Shown: positions 47,984 to 60,561, numbered from the stretch's first letter. The stretch is 64,000 nucleotides of DNA from Typhlomys cinereus (GCA_023101885.1 JALPQD010000223.1:2901866-2965865); one strand, 5' to 3'. Translations and numbers: made by a program. The notes: generated from the sequence alone by a model not told the origin.

Positions 47984-49230
47984 GACTGCAATTTCTAATT
48001 TCAAAAAGGCCTTTAGTTCGACCTAGAGCACATTCAATTAAAACTGAACTAATGAGTTAAGTGAAGGGCACTACAAATGTCAATCCTGCCTCTTAGGCTG
48101 TAAACATGTCAGTGTGCATCATTAAGGATAAAAATTTACACTCACTTATGATAAAGCTCTACATATGGGAACAAAAGATAGATTTCATTTAGACAACTTA
48201 AAACTTATCCATAGAGAAAAGGGCAAGAGTTTCTTGCAAATATGAAATTAAGATGGCCCTGTGAAATTTGTAAGCAGACGCGTGGTGTGATGTGTGTGTG
48301 GTCATTTCCCTGTCACCACAGTATGCTCAAGGAGAGATCTGTACACACTTCAAATCGCCCTCCCATAGTTGTGCAGGGTAATAATTTTAACATGTTATTA
48401 GAGGGACGCACTATCAGAGCGAATACCTTCTGATCCCTTTCATCCCTATAGCAAAAGTCTAAAGATGTCACTAACGGCCTAAGCAGTGGCCTCAGATGTT
48501 GGCAATTTCCACTGAGTGCATCGTAAATATGCCACTGTCAACTGTCAACACAGTTCTGTCAACTCAGTGATTCCTGAAGTTGTCATATTTTTAGTATTTT
48601 CCTTTACCAAAGCAGTCGATCACTTTCTGAAAGAATATCCCCTGAAAATCTGGTTATTTTATTGTGAAGGAGGAGAAACAGCTGTAGAGTACATACAATG
48701 AGCAGGAAACAATTAAACAATTGCAGATTTTCCTAAGGAAGCAAAGCTATCAAAGAAAGGAGAGACAGGAAAGAGGATGTTATATCCTCTGATTCATTGT
48801 CTATTTGTGTGGAATTCTTTCTGTATTATGTACTCCTGGGGCTCCTCTAGTCAGAACCGAAAATGTCTCTAATAGTGATACTCTGGCCCAGGGATGGTTC
48901 AGAGGAGAGCGCCTCCTCTCTTTCTTGCTGACCTCAGTATCACAGCTCATTCCCAATGCCTCCTCCAGGTAGCTACAAAACAGTTCTGCTTCTTCAAGAA
49001 AGCCAGGCCCAATGCCTCAAAATACCATTCAGTCAGACTGTGTAATGCATTCACTACCTGTTCTTAGCAGGTCATGCATGCATGCAATTCTGTGTGCACA
49101 CCAAAAAAATGATCAAATATGCACAACACAAAAGAAGAACAGAAATATGTTCACAGTCATCTCTGTTTGAGCCTTACATCTAATCCAGAGACATACAAAA
49201 GTGGGTATTGCTTTAGAAGCGAGTTGCTAA
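47984..49230. other. Unique DNA, no gene seen
   Basis: No repeats or genes are recognised. Confidence 0.4.
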
Positions 49231-49584
49231 AACCAAATTAATCAGCCAGGCATTTTGGGACTTAAGAATTATAATGTACATAAATTCAAGAAATTGTCCA
49301 AAGAAAATTCAAGAAATCAGTTCAATGAACATAATTTTAGGGCAATCCCTCAAGGAAAATATAATCTTTGCTGGGTAACAAATTGTAAGTCTGTGGCTGC
49401 TACTGGACTTACTAAAATTTTTTTAAGCCAACTTGCAAAAAAAAATGCAGGTGAAAACTTCTTGCATGTAAGAGAAAGCACAAAAAAGAAAGTACAAAAT
49501 TCTTTTTCAAAACAACTTGAGATGCCACCTATAAAACTCAATTTGGAATGTGCCATAGAGCACATTTCATCTGTGGAGTCTTAA
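49231..49584 (+). other. Unexplained 117-codon stop-free stretch
   Basis: I do not recognise it. In one plus frame there is no stop from 49231 to the TAA at 49582, although the DNA is about 63% A+T, where stops should be frequent. The translation is Lys/Asn/Ser-rich (for example KYNLCWVTNCKSVAATGLT and KLNLECAIEHISSVES). No ATG starts it; TTG at 49255 is only a nominal start. A weak CAG precedes at 49243-49245. It could be a terminal coding exon, a pseudogene piece, or chance. Confidence 0.25.
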
Positions 49585-49742
49585 GTTTAAAAGTTCATTG
49601 CCTGTTTGTTGTTTTACTTTTTACATTTTTTCATTCACAAGATAATTTGTTTGTTTTTCTTGTGTTAAGATATCATCAAACTTAGGACCTGGGTCATGAT
49701 TGCTTTTTTAATGAATAGAAAAAATTATCTTTCTATTTCCTA

Positions 49743-49743
<1 letters not shown>

Positions 49744-49797
<54 letters not shown>

Positions 49798-49833
49798 AAA
49801 CACAAATATACGCACTCACACACTCACACACAC
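49744..49833. repeat. (CA)n microsatellite
   Basis: A pure CA run of about 24 units to 49792, followed by an interrupted CA-rich tail. Confidence 0.95.
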
Positions 49834-50042
49834 AAAATGAGTTTAGAAGCTGAAAAACCTTATGAACTGAATAGTTTGCATAAATTTTAAAGAAACAATA
49901 ACAGTGCTTCTTCATTCTTTAAAAATGTTTTATTTTGCACCATTTTTAAAAATTACCCACAAAACTTATCTTTAGAATCCTAAAGAGTTATATTGAAGTT
50001 CCAACATGTTCATGCTGCATAACTGTCTGATTTGAAGACAAT

Positions 50043-50135
50043 GAGGGGTCTGAGATGACTCAGGGAAAAGGGCACTTGCCCTGAAAGACTGAGGACCAAT
50101 TCAGATCTCAGAAGCCAGACAGGTGTGGTGGCCAT
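50043..50135 (+). mobile_element. B2-superfamily SINE head fragment
   Basis: GAGGGGTCTGAGATGACTCA, GGGCACTTGCCCTGAAAGAC and CCAATTCAGATCTCAGAAGC correspond to a diverged tRNA-like head with the B box. The body is missing. Confidence 0.6.
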
Positions 50136-50164
50136 CGTTAGACAGTTTGCAAATGTGTTCTTCC

Positions 50165-50430
50165 ATTCTTGTAGGTCATCTTTCAGTTCTGTTGGACATT
50201 CCCTTTATGATGTGAATGTTACTTAGTTTGATAGCTTCATTTGACTATTTTTACTTTTGTTGCCTATGTCTTTGGGGGTTCAAACTAAAAAAAAAAAAAA
50301 ATCATTGCCTACAATCAGTATTTGAAGTGGTTTCCCTAGATTTTCTCATGGCAAGTTCATAGTTTCAGATTTCACATTTGAATATGGTAAGAGCAAAGCC
50401 TATAGTTCATTGATCTGCATTCATGCGTGA
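50165..50430 (-). mobile_element. Old L1 fragment, antisense
   Basis: TTTTACTTTTGTTGCCTATG, AAAATCATTGCCTACAATCA, TTTCATAGTTTCAGATTTCA-like and TTCATTGATCTGCATTCATG blocks follow the order of reversed L1 ORF2 (TTTTGTTTCCTGTGCTTTTG, AAAATCATTGCCCAGACCAA, ATAGTTTCAGGTCTTACGTT). Heavily decayed. Confidence 0.65.
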
Positions 50431-50809
50431 TTTTGAAAGCACCAATTATAACTGAAGAAATGGAAATATTTACTATCCTGACTTGATTATTACACACTGA
50501 ATGCACGTGTCAATGCACTGTATTACAATGAGTAAATGTATAAATAATATATTTCAATAGAAAGACAGAGAAATAATTGAAAGTTTATTTTTCTTAGTTA
50601 AAAAACACTATTTTTATAGGAAGCTATTTTAAATAAGTTTAGTTTTGCAATTTTTAAATTTCCGTTTTTCTAGTTTTTGTTTAATTAACTCCATTGTCAT
50701 TAGTTACATCTTATTTTTAATTACTTTTCTGTCTCCTTATTTCTGCATACATTTGGATGTAATTATTTTACAAATTTACTCTGAGTTTTACACCCTTGGT
50801 GTCCTTTAT

Positions 50810-51139
50810 TTTATTTTTGCGTGCATGTTCATCTATGTAAGCGTATATGTGCATGGTGTGTGTGCGTGCATGTATGTGTGTGTGCGTGTGTGTGTGTGTG
50901 TGTGTATGAGAGGGCATTGTGTTCATGTGGAGGATCAAGGGTGACTTCAGAAATCATCCTGGATTGCTTCTACCTCCTTCTTGCTTCACTCTGGGATTTC
51001 TCAGTCTCTACTTACCAGGGCCAAAAGTACAGGCCGCTGTTGTTTCCACCTGGCGTTTTTGTATGAGACCTAGGATCTGAACCCAGAATCTTCTGCTTGT
51101 GAGGCACAGTGTTAACACATGAGCCATCTCTCCAATCCC
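50810..51139 (-). mobile_element. B2-superfamily SINE, near full length
   Basis: The minus strand has GGATTGGAGAGATGGCTCAT, a GGTTCAGATCCTAGGTCTCA B box, the lineage body (GGCCTGTACTTTTGGCCCTG, TGAAGTCACCCTTGATCCTC) and a (CA)n tract with GCAC units. Older variant. Confidence 0.9.
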
Positions 51140-51143
51140 TTCA

Positions 51144-51797
51144 GTGTTCTTTAAATCCCAGGAGAAAGGCTTAGAGTTCCAGTGGGATCACAGAAGTCCT
51201 TGCCTTCTGCTGCATATCTTTAATATACTAATCTGTTTCAAAGTTATACTTTTAGAGACACAGATTGGGAATCCAAGCTCCCCAGTTTACAATGTCAGTA
51301 TCCCTGAGCTGCTAGGTTGGATAGCTACATTCCCAGTTTTAGATGTGAAAAGAATTGAATATTTGCAAGTTCACATGTTTCAGCCCAGAATAAAGCAGGG
51401 CTCACTGTGTTTTGCTACAAAGGGGAAAGTAAATGGCATTTTCACTTGCAGAAATGAGAAATCAGAACCAGTCCTTCCTCGATGCCCTTACATTCACATG
51501 ACTCCCCAGGTCTGTATCCCTTCCCTCTCCCCCACAGCTTGTATTTCTTCCCTCGCCCCCATTTGCATTCTGAGACAGCTGTGCTGGGCAGACCACAAGG
51601 GTCTGCTTTTATGGGCTTTCTCTAAGCAGCCTGGAATATTAGTAGCAGGACTTATTTACTGCCTGTCACTGAGGTTGTCTTTCAAGAACTTAGTGAAAAC
51701 AGAGTTTTGGTTGGCTTTTACTGTAGGCTTTAGAATAATCTATATTATTCTTGGCAGCTTCCTCCCCAGACTGATGAAAAAGAATCACTTCCTATAG
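51144..51797 (+). other. Unexplained 217-codon open stretch
   Basis: I do not recognise it. A plus frame runs 217 codons from a non-ATG start at 51144, just after a SINE head, to a stop at 51795. The translation is hydrophobic and Cys/Ile/Leu-rich, with no motif I know. This length is unusual for noncoding DNA of about 43% GC but can occur by chance in a 64 kb window. I find no splice or promoter evidence. Confidence 0.2.
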
Positions 51798-52770
51798 CTA
51801 CAAGGGGCTCCTATTTCTTCATTTTCAGCATATGTGGACGTTACTACAGTGTTCTGCCCTCTTCCTTAGTACACTTGGAGTTATCACTTCCAACCCCATC
51901 TTTGTGAACATCTTTGTCTCCATCTGTTGTCTCCACAGCCTGATCTGTGAGGAGTCTTTACCATTAGAAGAACATTTAAAATACAGTGAATTGCACTGTC
52001 GAAAATCAACCTTTCTCCTGGGCCTCTTTGATGTGTCTCTACTGACTTAGTGCCTTTCATGTGTAATGTCGAGTCGCAAGCAGTGTGTTACTGAGAATGG
52101 GGAAGGTAAGAGCCCAACTTACAGTGGGTGATGAGAAGACAACTCAACTCGCCCATCCACAGCACCCCTTGCCCAACCGCCTCAGACTCTGGCTCTGGTC
52201 TGATAACTGTTCCTCCCCCAGAGCACCTTCGAAAGCTAAGGCAGCTTCAACGTGGCTTGTGGATGCTTTGTCTGAGAAGTGCAGGAATGATTCCAGATTG
52301 TTGGCTCAGCACAGGTTCCCACCAGTCTATGAATTTCTATCCTTAAATATGGTACACTTACATCTCATAAGTTTTCAGACACAGAGGATGCTTCCCATCT
52401 CTTCGCCTATTTTTCTGCTCTGTATTGACTGCATAGCCAACCGATGCACAGCATTTCAGGACTTCCCCTGAGAAACTGCTTTGACATTAGAGTACAAAAA
52501 GCAGACCCAGCTCACAACTCACCAAGAGACTCAGCTGTGTGCTTACCTACATAAATAATCTATGCTATGTCACTTGGGAAGGTCAGTGGGGGGCAGGAGG
52601 TCTGAGAACCATGCTTTTGGGTCATCCCCTGAAAATATCCAGCAATAAAATTAACCTTACCAATTCCAGTCAACTCCACTCTTTGCCACTCCCCAGACAT
52701 GCAAATCACTAGGCCTTCAGTTGCCTGGAACAGGGGTTGTTTCCTGTTTATTATTCCTTTCCAGTTTCTA
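51798..52770. other. Unique DNA, no gene seen
   Basis: Short open frames only. No repeats are recognised. Confidence 0.4.
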
Positions 52771-52815
52771 TTCCAATTCCTGAACATAGTAAACATTCTG
52801 TAAATATTTACAGAA
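52771..52815 (+). mobile_element. MIR/L2-type 3' fragment
   Basis: CCTGAACATAGTAAACATTC and TGTAAATATTTACAGAAAG resemble the GCCTGGCACATAGTAGGTGC...AATAAATGTTTGTTGAA end of old mammalian repeats. Very short. Confidence 0.4.
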
Positions 52816-53154
52816 AGTTTAAGTAAATTCTTGCTTCCTCTTTCGAACCTGAAATGTCCTCTGCCCAACAATAGGCCACAGTTTTCTGACTAGCTTAACC
52901 ATGTGTCTCGTCAAGAAAATCCTTGGAACTTGAATGAAGTCACGTTTTCTGAAATTTTTTAAAAAAGCATCTAAGTCTAGTCCAGCTATATGGGTATGAT
53001 CCAGTAAGGGTTGCCAATACCATGCAATTCTGTAAAACTGTTGCAAAGAATGACTGTTCCCATGGAAATGAATATGGAAACATGTTCACAACACAAGTCA
53101 CATAAATTATAAAATTCTGTATAGTGTGACAGGTCTGTGATATATAAATATTTT

Positions 53155-53235
53155 TAATCTAAAGAAAATCAGGCTCAGAAAAGGTATGTAACTCATTGGT
53201 GTCAAGGTAAAAATATAGCTCCATTCCCTTCAGGG
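53155..53235 (-). mobile_element. MIR SINE fragment
   Basis: AAATCAGGCTCAGAAAAGGT then ATGTAACTCATTGGTGTCAA matches reversed MIR (AACTGAGGCTCAGAGAGGTT, AAGTAACTTGCCCAAGGTCA). Confidence 0.55.
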
Positions 53236-54969
53236 AATCCACAGTACCTTCTCTTTGCAAGGAAGAATTAGACTGTTAACATAAGATGATCCTGAGAAAG
53301 CAGCTTAAAGGATGAGATGTTTCACAGATCTATGAACAAGACTCGGACTCGTAGCCTGGGAGCAGATTGCCCAGTGTGCAGGAAGGAAAGGAGTGCAGCC
53401 GACTTGAGGCAAAGGCCTTCCTGTCCGAGCTCAGGAGCCCACACACCCTCTTCTGGATTTCCGCTTTGTCTTCCTTCATTTTCTCCTTTAGTTAAAACTG
53501 AGGAAGAATCTTTCAAAGTTAAATTTAAATGATTTATATAAGCCACATACAGGCCCCTCTGTCTGTTGGAATGAACACAGGAAATCTAATTAAGATTTCA
53601 CATGAACAGCATCCATGAAAGGGACACATGTCTCCTGGACCTTTAAGTGTCCTCAACGTCAATAGAGCATTCGGGCTTATTCTATTGTCTTAGTTTGCTT
53701 AGCCTTTCCATGGAATAGGTGAATCCTACAAAGCAAACAATTCTTATTTTTCCTCAGAAAAATAGTGGGGTTTTTTCCATTTTCTTGTTTAGTCTTCTAG
53801 CTACCATCTGGAACACATTGATTTTTGTTTCAGATTACCTGGAATTACAACCTAAAAACTAAAAAAAATGCCAAGTCTAGTCACCTCAGGTTTCCTTAGA
53901 AATATACTAAAAGTGTCTCTTTTCAAGGCCTTTCCCTGGTGTTAACAAAAGGTATAACAAAGGGTAAGACCACTGTTTATTAGAAGTTGCATTGAACACA
54001 AAAGACAGAGGGACACCAAACACACTTGACCAGTGCAACCTGCAGCACTGAGATCAGAGGGGACACTGTCCTTCAGACATCTTCTGGATGGGCATGACCT
54101 TCTTGGTTCTCCAGAACTTTCGGAGTTCAGGCAGCCATTCATACAGGTTGAGAGTCCTCAGCATTCTGAATCTGTCTCTTCATACCTAGTGAGGAACTGC
54201 TGTCTTCAAGCAAATGTGAGTACCTTATAAATGAATACATCAAGCAAAATAACTGTCAACTTTAAAACATTCCTTTGCTGCTACATGATGGACACATGCT
54301 TCATTACCCCATAAATAGGATCAGAATTTCTCTTAGAGAAAGAATTGTGTTTGTTTGGTTGTTTTCCTGGAAAATTTCTTTGGATACAGTAAACGATCCT
54401 GAAAAATCCAGGTAAAGGCAGAAATGTTCCCACTGTGCAATGGAAGAACAGATCTCTCTTCTATCAAATTGCTTTGGTTCCCTTATCTGCCTTTCACTGT
54501 CCTCAGACTCCCACTTTGAGTTCTTGATGCTTCCCTACCATTTCTTACTCATCCTAGACCCCCAAACACAGCCCTCTGCTTCCCAGAACTCCATCTGGGA
54601 ACTTACATATCTGGGTCCTCTCCACCCTAATGACAATTATATTTTTGCTTGGAAGATTTCATTCATCTGTTGTTGTCTGTCTTCTTTGATAAGAATTCCA
54701 TTCTAATGATCTGAAATGCTGGGGACTCTACCAGATGTTCTGTCCCTAGCAACTTGACTTTTGTAATTCTGATCTTCAAGAGATCCAATTTGAGATAGAA
54801 CAGAATGAAGCATTATTCTTTTGAGAATAGAAATCTTGAAATGTAGGGCCATGTTCTTCTTTGGCCTCAGGTTAGATGTGAAAGGATAATGGTGTCAGTA
54901 AATACTAGCAGCAAGTTCATAGCCTTATGTAAGAGTAGTTCTGTCCAAAACTACACCATTAGCTCTTTG
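53236..54969. other. Unique DNA, no gene seen
   Basis: No repeats or genes are recognised. Confidence 0.4.
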
Positions 54970-55272
54970 TATGTATGTATGTGAGGGCATATGCATATAC
55001 ATATGGGCATGGTTGCACACGTGTATGGCAACCTCTCAGAGGTCAACCTTGGGTGGAGTTCCTAAGACACCATCCAACCTTTTTTTTTTTTTTTTTTTTT
55101 GCAATGGGATCTTTCATAGACCTGGAAGGTAACAGTTAGGCCAGGCAGACTATTCAGGGAGCTCTAGGGATCAAACTCTATCTTGTCCTTCTCATTTTTA
55201 TGTGGGCTCTGGAAATTCAAGTCCTCACGTTTGCATGACAAGCACTTTACCAACTGAGCCATCTCCCTGCCC
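54970..55272 (-). mobile_element. B3-like SINE
   Basis: The minus strand has GGGCAGGGAGATGGCTCAGT (head), GTTGGTAAAGTGCTTGTCAT, a diverged B box and ATAAAAATGAGAAGGACAAG. A T-run of about 20 (55081-55100, plus strand) lies inside, and a TGTATGTATG-type end follows. This matches the longer rodent B3 type, not the lineage-specific SINE. Confidence 0.75.
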
Positions 55273-55435
55273 ACCACTGGGTCTTTGGTGGCTTCTGCTT
55301 CTGTAGTGCTGACATTAGAGAAACAGAAGTTCTTTGTAAAGTACACAGGAAGATGAAAACAATAGCATGAATTAACGAGTGAGTACACCTTTATCTTTAC
55401 CAAGTCTCTCAGGGTACTGACATTATGATTTTTAA

Positions 55436-55522
55436 AGATGAACTTGAGACTGAAAAAGGATAAATATCTTGTTCTAAGTCACATTAATGCCTGGGAAGTT
55501 AAAGTTCAGGAATTGACACTGG
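55436..55522 (-). mobile_element. Possible MIR fragment
   Basis: GATGAACTTGAGACTGAAAA then TATCTTGTTCTAAGTCACAT loosely follows reversed MIR (GATGAGGAAACTGAGGCTCA, AACTTGCCCAAGGTCACA). Tentative. Confidence 0.3.
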
Positions 55523-55986
55523 ATCAAGATGACTCAGTTCCAAACTCTGCTTCCTGGCAAAACTCACGCCACAGCACTCTATGTCCTGGATGGCCAATCA
55601 CCTGTCTAGGTCACAGTTACCAACAGGCACAGCCTTGCTGGTCCCCAAATACTCCAAATGGGTTCACCGTTTCCCTGCTGTCTAATTTCCTGGAATATAT
55701 TTCCTTTTCTATTGATTTTAGATGTGTCAGGCAGTCTAAAGCCAAGCCCGTTGGTGTCTGTATCCCTCCTGCTCCTATTTTTTGAGGAGGGAGTTAGGGG
55801 ATTCTGTACATACAACACTCGTTTTGTGCTTTACACCGCCAGTTGATAATAAGCTGAGAGTCAGCTTTCTTTCCTAATGAATGGTGAATAAATCCCCCCC
55901 CCGTCTTCCTCTGACATCCTCCTTCTCTATTAAAGATGAAAATTCCTAAACATAATGTTTATTGGAACACAGAATATGTGTCTTTG

Positions 55987-56068
55987 GGAAAGAAAGAAGG
56001 AAGCGAGGGAAGGAGGGAGGAAAGAAAGGAGGAAGGGAAGGAAAGAGGGAGGGAGGGAGGGAGAGAGG
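55987..56068 (+). repeat. Purine-rich (GGAA/GGGA) simple repeat
   Basis: About 80 bp of A/G with GGAA, GAAA and GGGA units. Open frames across it are low-complexity. Confidence 0.9.
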
Positions 56069-56190
56069 CTGAGGAACCAGTAAATATGTGCTGTGCTATG
56101 CTGAACTCATGTGACATACAAAATAATGTTTCTGGTGACATATACAGATTTTTTTCTCAAGTCTTTGTTCATTTTTAAATAAGGTGTATA

Positions 56191-56400
56191 GGGGCTGGAG
56201 AGGTGGCTCAGGGGTTAAGCCTCTGCCTTGCAGGTGGAAGGTCCTGAGTTCGGATCCTAGACCCCAGGTATAGATGCAGGGTGGAAGCGGGGGCAGCCTG
56301 CGTTTCTGGTCCTACACATACACACACACACAGGTTCTACACACACACACACATACACACACGTGCACACACGCACAACTGAATAAATAATAAAAAAATT
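56191..56400 (+). mobile_element. B2-superfamily (Dip-like) SINE with internal deletion
   Basis: Starts GGGGCTGGAGAGGTGGCTCA and keeps the B box GAGTTCGGATCCTAG and GTGGAAGCGGGGGCAGCCTG. It then jumps from TTCTGGTCC to a (CA)n tract, so most of the second half of the body is missing. It ends GAATAAATAAT. Imperfect flanking TTTAAATAAGGTGT/TTTAAATAGGGTGT suggests a target duplication. Confidence 0.9.
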
Positions 56401-56405
56401 TAAAT

Positions 56406-56633
56406 AGGGTGTGTGTATGCTATAGAGTGTATGTGGAAGCCAGAGGACAGCCTTAGGGTCAGTCTCCCACCTTGTTTGAGGCAGCATCTTTCTGCTCTCT
56501 CTGCCTCTCTCTCTGTCATAGTAGTTCTAGGTTTAGAGATACATGCCACTACATCTAGATTTTTTAATATGGGTTCCAGGGATCCAAACTCATATCATCA
56601 GGCTTGCAAGGCAAGTGTTTATCCACCCAGCCC
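56406..56633 (-). mobile_element. B3-like SINE
   Basis: Plus-strand GGAAGCCAGAGGACAGCCTT, ATATGGGTTCCAGGGATCCA and GCTTGCAAGGCAAGTGTTTA, then CCACCCAGCCCT, is the reversed end-to-head order of a rodent B3-type element. It abuts the SINE at 56191-56400, which inserted next to or into its 3' end. Confidence 0.75.
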
Positions 56634-57234
56634 TCTCTAGCTGTGACAATGAAATTGTTAGTGTCACAATTAGGTTAATATGAAATTGGCTTTTAAAAAT
56701 ATTAGTATCATAATAATTTTATTAATATGTATTTACTTTTTAAAAATTGTTATCTTGTTTATTGTAATGACATGAAAATTCAACACAGAATTCTTAATAA
56801 GATATAAATGAGATTAAGCAAAATATATAGAAAATTTGATAGTATTAGGAACTATCTACACAATAAAAAATTCAAAATTTGCCAGTAACTACTCTGAAGG
56901 AAGTAACAGATATACAAAAAGCTATTCTGTTATGATAATGCAGCCTGTCTTCTCTAGCCAAAGTTTCTTGCAATAACAAGAAAGTGGCATGTAAATAATT
57001 TATCATTTTTAGTGGAAAGGGATGGAAGAGCTGAAAACATAGTGAAGAGAAACGAGATTTTAACTTTAAAATTGTTTCTTCAACATCCAAGGTTTCCATC
57101 ATGAAATTTAAAAAAACATGTATTTTAGATTAAAAAAACAACAAACAAATGGTCAATCCCATGTGAAGCATAATGGGAAATTGCCCAAATCTGCCTTCTA
57201 TGCATGCCCTGCCCCCAAATTATAATTAGGTGGA
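56634..57234. other. AT-rich unique DNA
   Basis: Nothing recognised. Confidence 0.4.
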
Positions 57235-57487
57235 ATATTGGAGAGTGATTCAGTCATAAGGATGGAGTCTCCCTGGATGGAATTGGAGCCCTTTCAAAAG
57301 CAGTCTGGAGGGTTCTCCTCTTCTACCACATAAGGCCCCAATAAAGAAGTAATGTCTATGGACCAGGAAATTGACCCTTATTAGACAATCTGCTGGTACC
57401 CTGCCCTTGCATTTTCATTGGGAACTGTGAGGTCTGTAGTTTATAAACATCTCATGTATGACCTTAACTACAGCAGCCTGAATAAGT
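57235..57487 (+). mobile_element. MLT1-type MaLR LTR fragment
   Basis: GGATGGAGTCTCCCTGGATG, TGGAGCCCTTTCAAAAGCAG, GGTACCCTGCCCTTGCATTT and TGGGAACTGTGAGGTCTGTA then TACAGCAGCCTGAATAAGT follow MLT1-type order (GTGCCCTTATAA, TGGCACCCTGATCT, CCAGAACTGTGAG, TATAGCAGCCCGA). Confidence 0.6.
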
Positions 57488-59365
57488 GGCAACTCGACCT
57501 TCAATACCACATGTAGTCAGAGCGCTGTCTGAGCTTGGATGTGCTGCACAACATGGCCGCGCCTCTGTCCCATGGACGTTGGAGAGACCTCTCCTTACGC
57601 TTCCGACAACCTGATCCAAGTCCTTCCTCCAAAAGTGGATGAACCTGAAGCCACAATCTGGTCCAGGTCACTTTCTGAAATGAATGTATACAAGTAGAAT
57701 ACCCAGTCAAGATGCATAATGAAAATCTCCTACTTCCATATTTGGTTAAAAATTGTGCTTGTGTGTGGGAATATAGGTGAAATAAAGTGTTACAATACAT
57801 GCCCTTAGATCAGAAATGTAGGCAAATGTCCTTCCACTCCATGACTGCTGTGCTAGCCAACACTTTACACGTGGGATACCTGGACAAGGGGAGGGGGAGG
57901 CGGCTGAAAGCGCAGACTTGCTCTGGCATCAGTGCTGATCGATTTCTGTGTTCTCTGTTTCTTTCTTTTATCCCTAGCACAGTCAATTTGCTTAGTGATT
58001 TCTTTTACCAACTGTGCTATTTCTGAGCTACAAATAAAGAAGGTGATCACATCCTCACAGAACACAGAGACAACTGGGTAACGAAGGGACTGCATTGATT
58101 GGTGTGACCTAGGGTTAGACAAAGCATCAAAGGATAGTAGAGAACCATGGTATAACAACTCACTATGGTTGATAATGTCTCCTGTGAGGTCCCAGAGCTT
58201 ATTCATCGTAATCCCTTGAGTTTAAGTGCTTCCAAACTATCTCTGGAGGCATAATTGTTAAGAACCACTATTGCGGTTCTCTTAAGTGTAGTTCACCTTC
58301 ATTTGTCTTGAAATTAAGACTGTCTAGCACAGGCATATTATGCAATAACATAGTAGGACTTATCATACGGATTGAGTTAAAACCGGAGGGCACAATATAC
58401 AGTCAAGCATTTTCAATACAAAATACATAGCTGAGCTAAAAAAATTATTTACTTCACTGAGAGCAGGGTCCAAATGGCACAACTACCGTTACTGAATGGA
58501 ATGGCCTTTCCAAGTTCCCAACCTTCCAGTGTAATTCCAGGACTCTGAGAAAAGTGAGGAAATCTGTGCATGTAATGATGTGAATGTCTAATTCTTAAGA
58601 TAAGTTTTTAAGAGGTGACCTGGGAAGCTGTATTGCAGGATGCAGAGGGTTTTTTCACCAAAAATCAACATTTCTGTATCCTTCAGGTATTAGTCCAGCT
58701 ATTAGATCCTACATAGTCTAGCCAAAGCATGGGGGTTACTGAAATGGCAACATGAGAGTGTGGAGAGATGACTCCCCACAGTTCCACAGGTCTGAGAAGG
58801 TACATAAATCCCTCCCAACTCTGTCCAATTAGCAGTCCAGTCCTCTTGGAGGACCCTCCCCCTAATCTGATGAAAATATAGATCTTTAGACACTCCATTG
58901 CCAAGAACCACTGATCTCCTGGGTAATGGATAAATAAAATCATGGAGAAAACACAAGTACTTCCTAATTCCCCTCCTCAGTACAGGGGAGTGCACAAGAA
59001 CTGCTGTAGGAATGCAGAAATGGAGCCTCCAGGCATGGACGCGCTGTCCAGCCGCTGCGACACAGAGCTAGGAAGTAGCACCAAGGAGCTCCCCATCCCG
59101 ACACTGCGGTTCTGATGCTGGGGCTCCGAATTCACTCAAAGGCTGGCTGCTGTTATTGATCGAGCAACAGAGCTCTGGTTAACTCCCTTTCCTGGAACAG
59201 AGGGAACGGACAAACTGACCTTCCATGAGCCACTGCCAGATCTGCCCTCTCAGATTAAATGCCAGAAAGGGAAAAGTAAAAGAGCAAGGGGAAGAGAGTG
59301 AGAGTGAAGGAAGAAGAGGCAAGGAAAGGAGACAAGGGAAAGAAACAGCTGCTTGACAAAAGTAA
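57488..59365. other. Unique DNA, no gene seen
   Basis: No repeats or genes are recognised. Two short CpG-containing pieces occur (57540-57600 and 59030-59110) with no coding evidence. Confidence 0.4.
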
Positions 59366-59440
59366 CCAGGGCCTAGGGGTACAGATCAGTGGCATTTGCC
59401 GAACACATATAAGGCGCTGGGCTCAAGTTCAAGGACTGGA
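59366..59440 (+). mobile_element. ID-like SINE fragment
   Basis: GGCCTAGGGGTACAGATCAG, TGGCATTTGCCGAACACATA and GGCGCTGGGCTCAAGTTCAA match the ID/tRNA-Ala-type order (GGGGATATAGCTCAGTGGTA, GCTTGCCTAGCATG, CCCTGGGTTCAATCCC). Confidence 0.6.
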
Positions 59441-60561
59441 GGGAGATGTAAGACAGGGGTAAAAAGGGGAGAGGGGATAAGAAGACAGATAAGCATTAAT
59501 ACTTGGCTTTCAGCATGGAAATGGAAATGAACAACAACACTCTACGAAGGGGCACCAAGGCTGACAGAATCTAATGCTTCACAGCATTCACTGGCCAGAC
59601 TGCACTAAAGCTCTGGAGATCTATTTCCAACGTGAAGGGATGAGGAAGCTAGAGGAGAGGAGAGGGCACGGAAGTCAATTACTTCTAGGCAAAATGCCCA
59701 ATAAGCTTAAAGTATAAATACAGGCAAAAAATAGAAACACAACCACTTTATCTTTCCAATCAGGGTTTCACAAACATCCCCCACTTCCTTTCAGAATTGG
59801 TGCAAGGCACACTGCTCTTAAAAAATGAAAAAAGCATTTTCATAAAGAAGAAAAAATGTAACTCAGAAAGCCATAGACATAGGGCTTTGGGAATCAGGAT
59901 GCTGTTGTGCATGGGATGCCACCTTTCTCTAGCTTGGGATGTGAAATTACATAAGCAGCTTCTATTAAACTGACTAGTATAGTAAAGGAAACTACAAGAA
60001 CAGTAGGCCTCAGCATAACAAAGGAATTTTACATAGAAAAATTATTTCAAGACAGAAGTGATTTAATGAACAAGTCACTTAGCAATAATTCATTTGACAT
60101 GAGAGTCTCTGGCCCTGTTACCTTGTCTACAAAACACAGATAAGAAGGTTCCTTGGTGGGAGACAGGTGGTTCATAAGGTGGCATGCACATGCCCAGCCA
60201 AAGAACTGTCCACAGTGAGCTCCAGAAAGGGCTCAGACTACTATACTCGCTGGAGAGGTCTTCTCTAGAATAGAGGCCTGCTCTTCATAATCAGCTCTCC
60301 GAACCAGAGGCTAGGAACTGTGCCCCACTTCCCAAGAACAGAAGCCCCAACTCAAGCCACAGAACAGCCTTGCTTCTCAGTCAGTCTGCTGACACCACAT
60401 AGCAGAACTGTGTCTTCCACTTCAGAAGCTTCCTGAAGGTCAGGATTTCAGGTCAGTGAAAGGTGGACCTCAGTATTTCCCAGAGAAACATACACAATTC
60501 AGTATCTACATAAAGGAGTTGGGGAAGGTTTGGGATGCAAGACTTAATTTTACTCAGAAAT
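59441..60561. other. Unique DNA, no gene seen
   Basis: Nothing recognised. Confidence 0.4.

Noticed and set aside
52085..52471. 128-codon plus frame
   Set aside because: No domain, no family resemblance and no splice or promoter context. Treated as chance.
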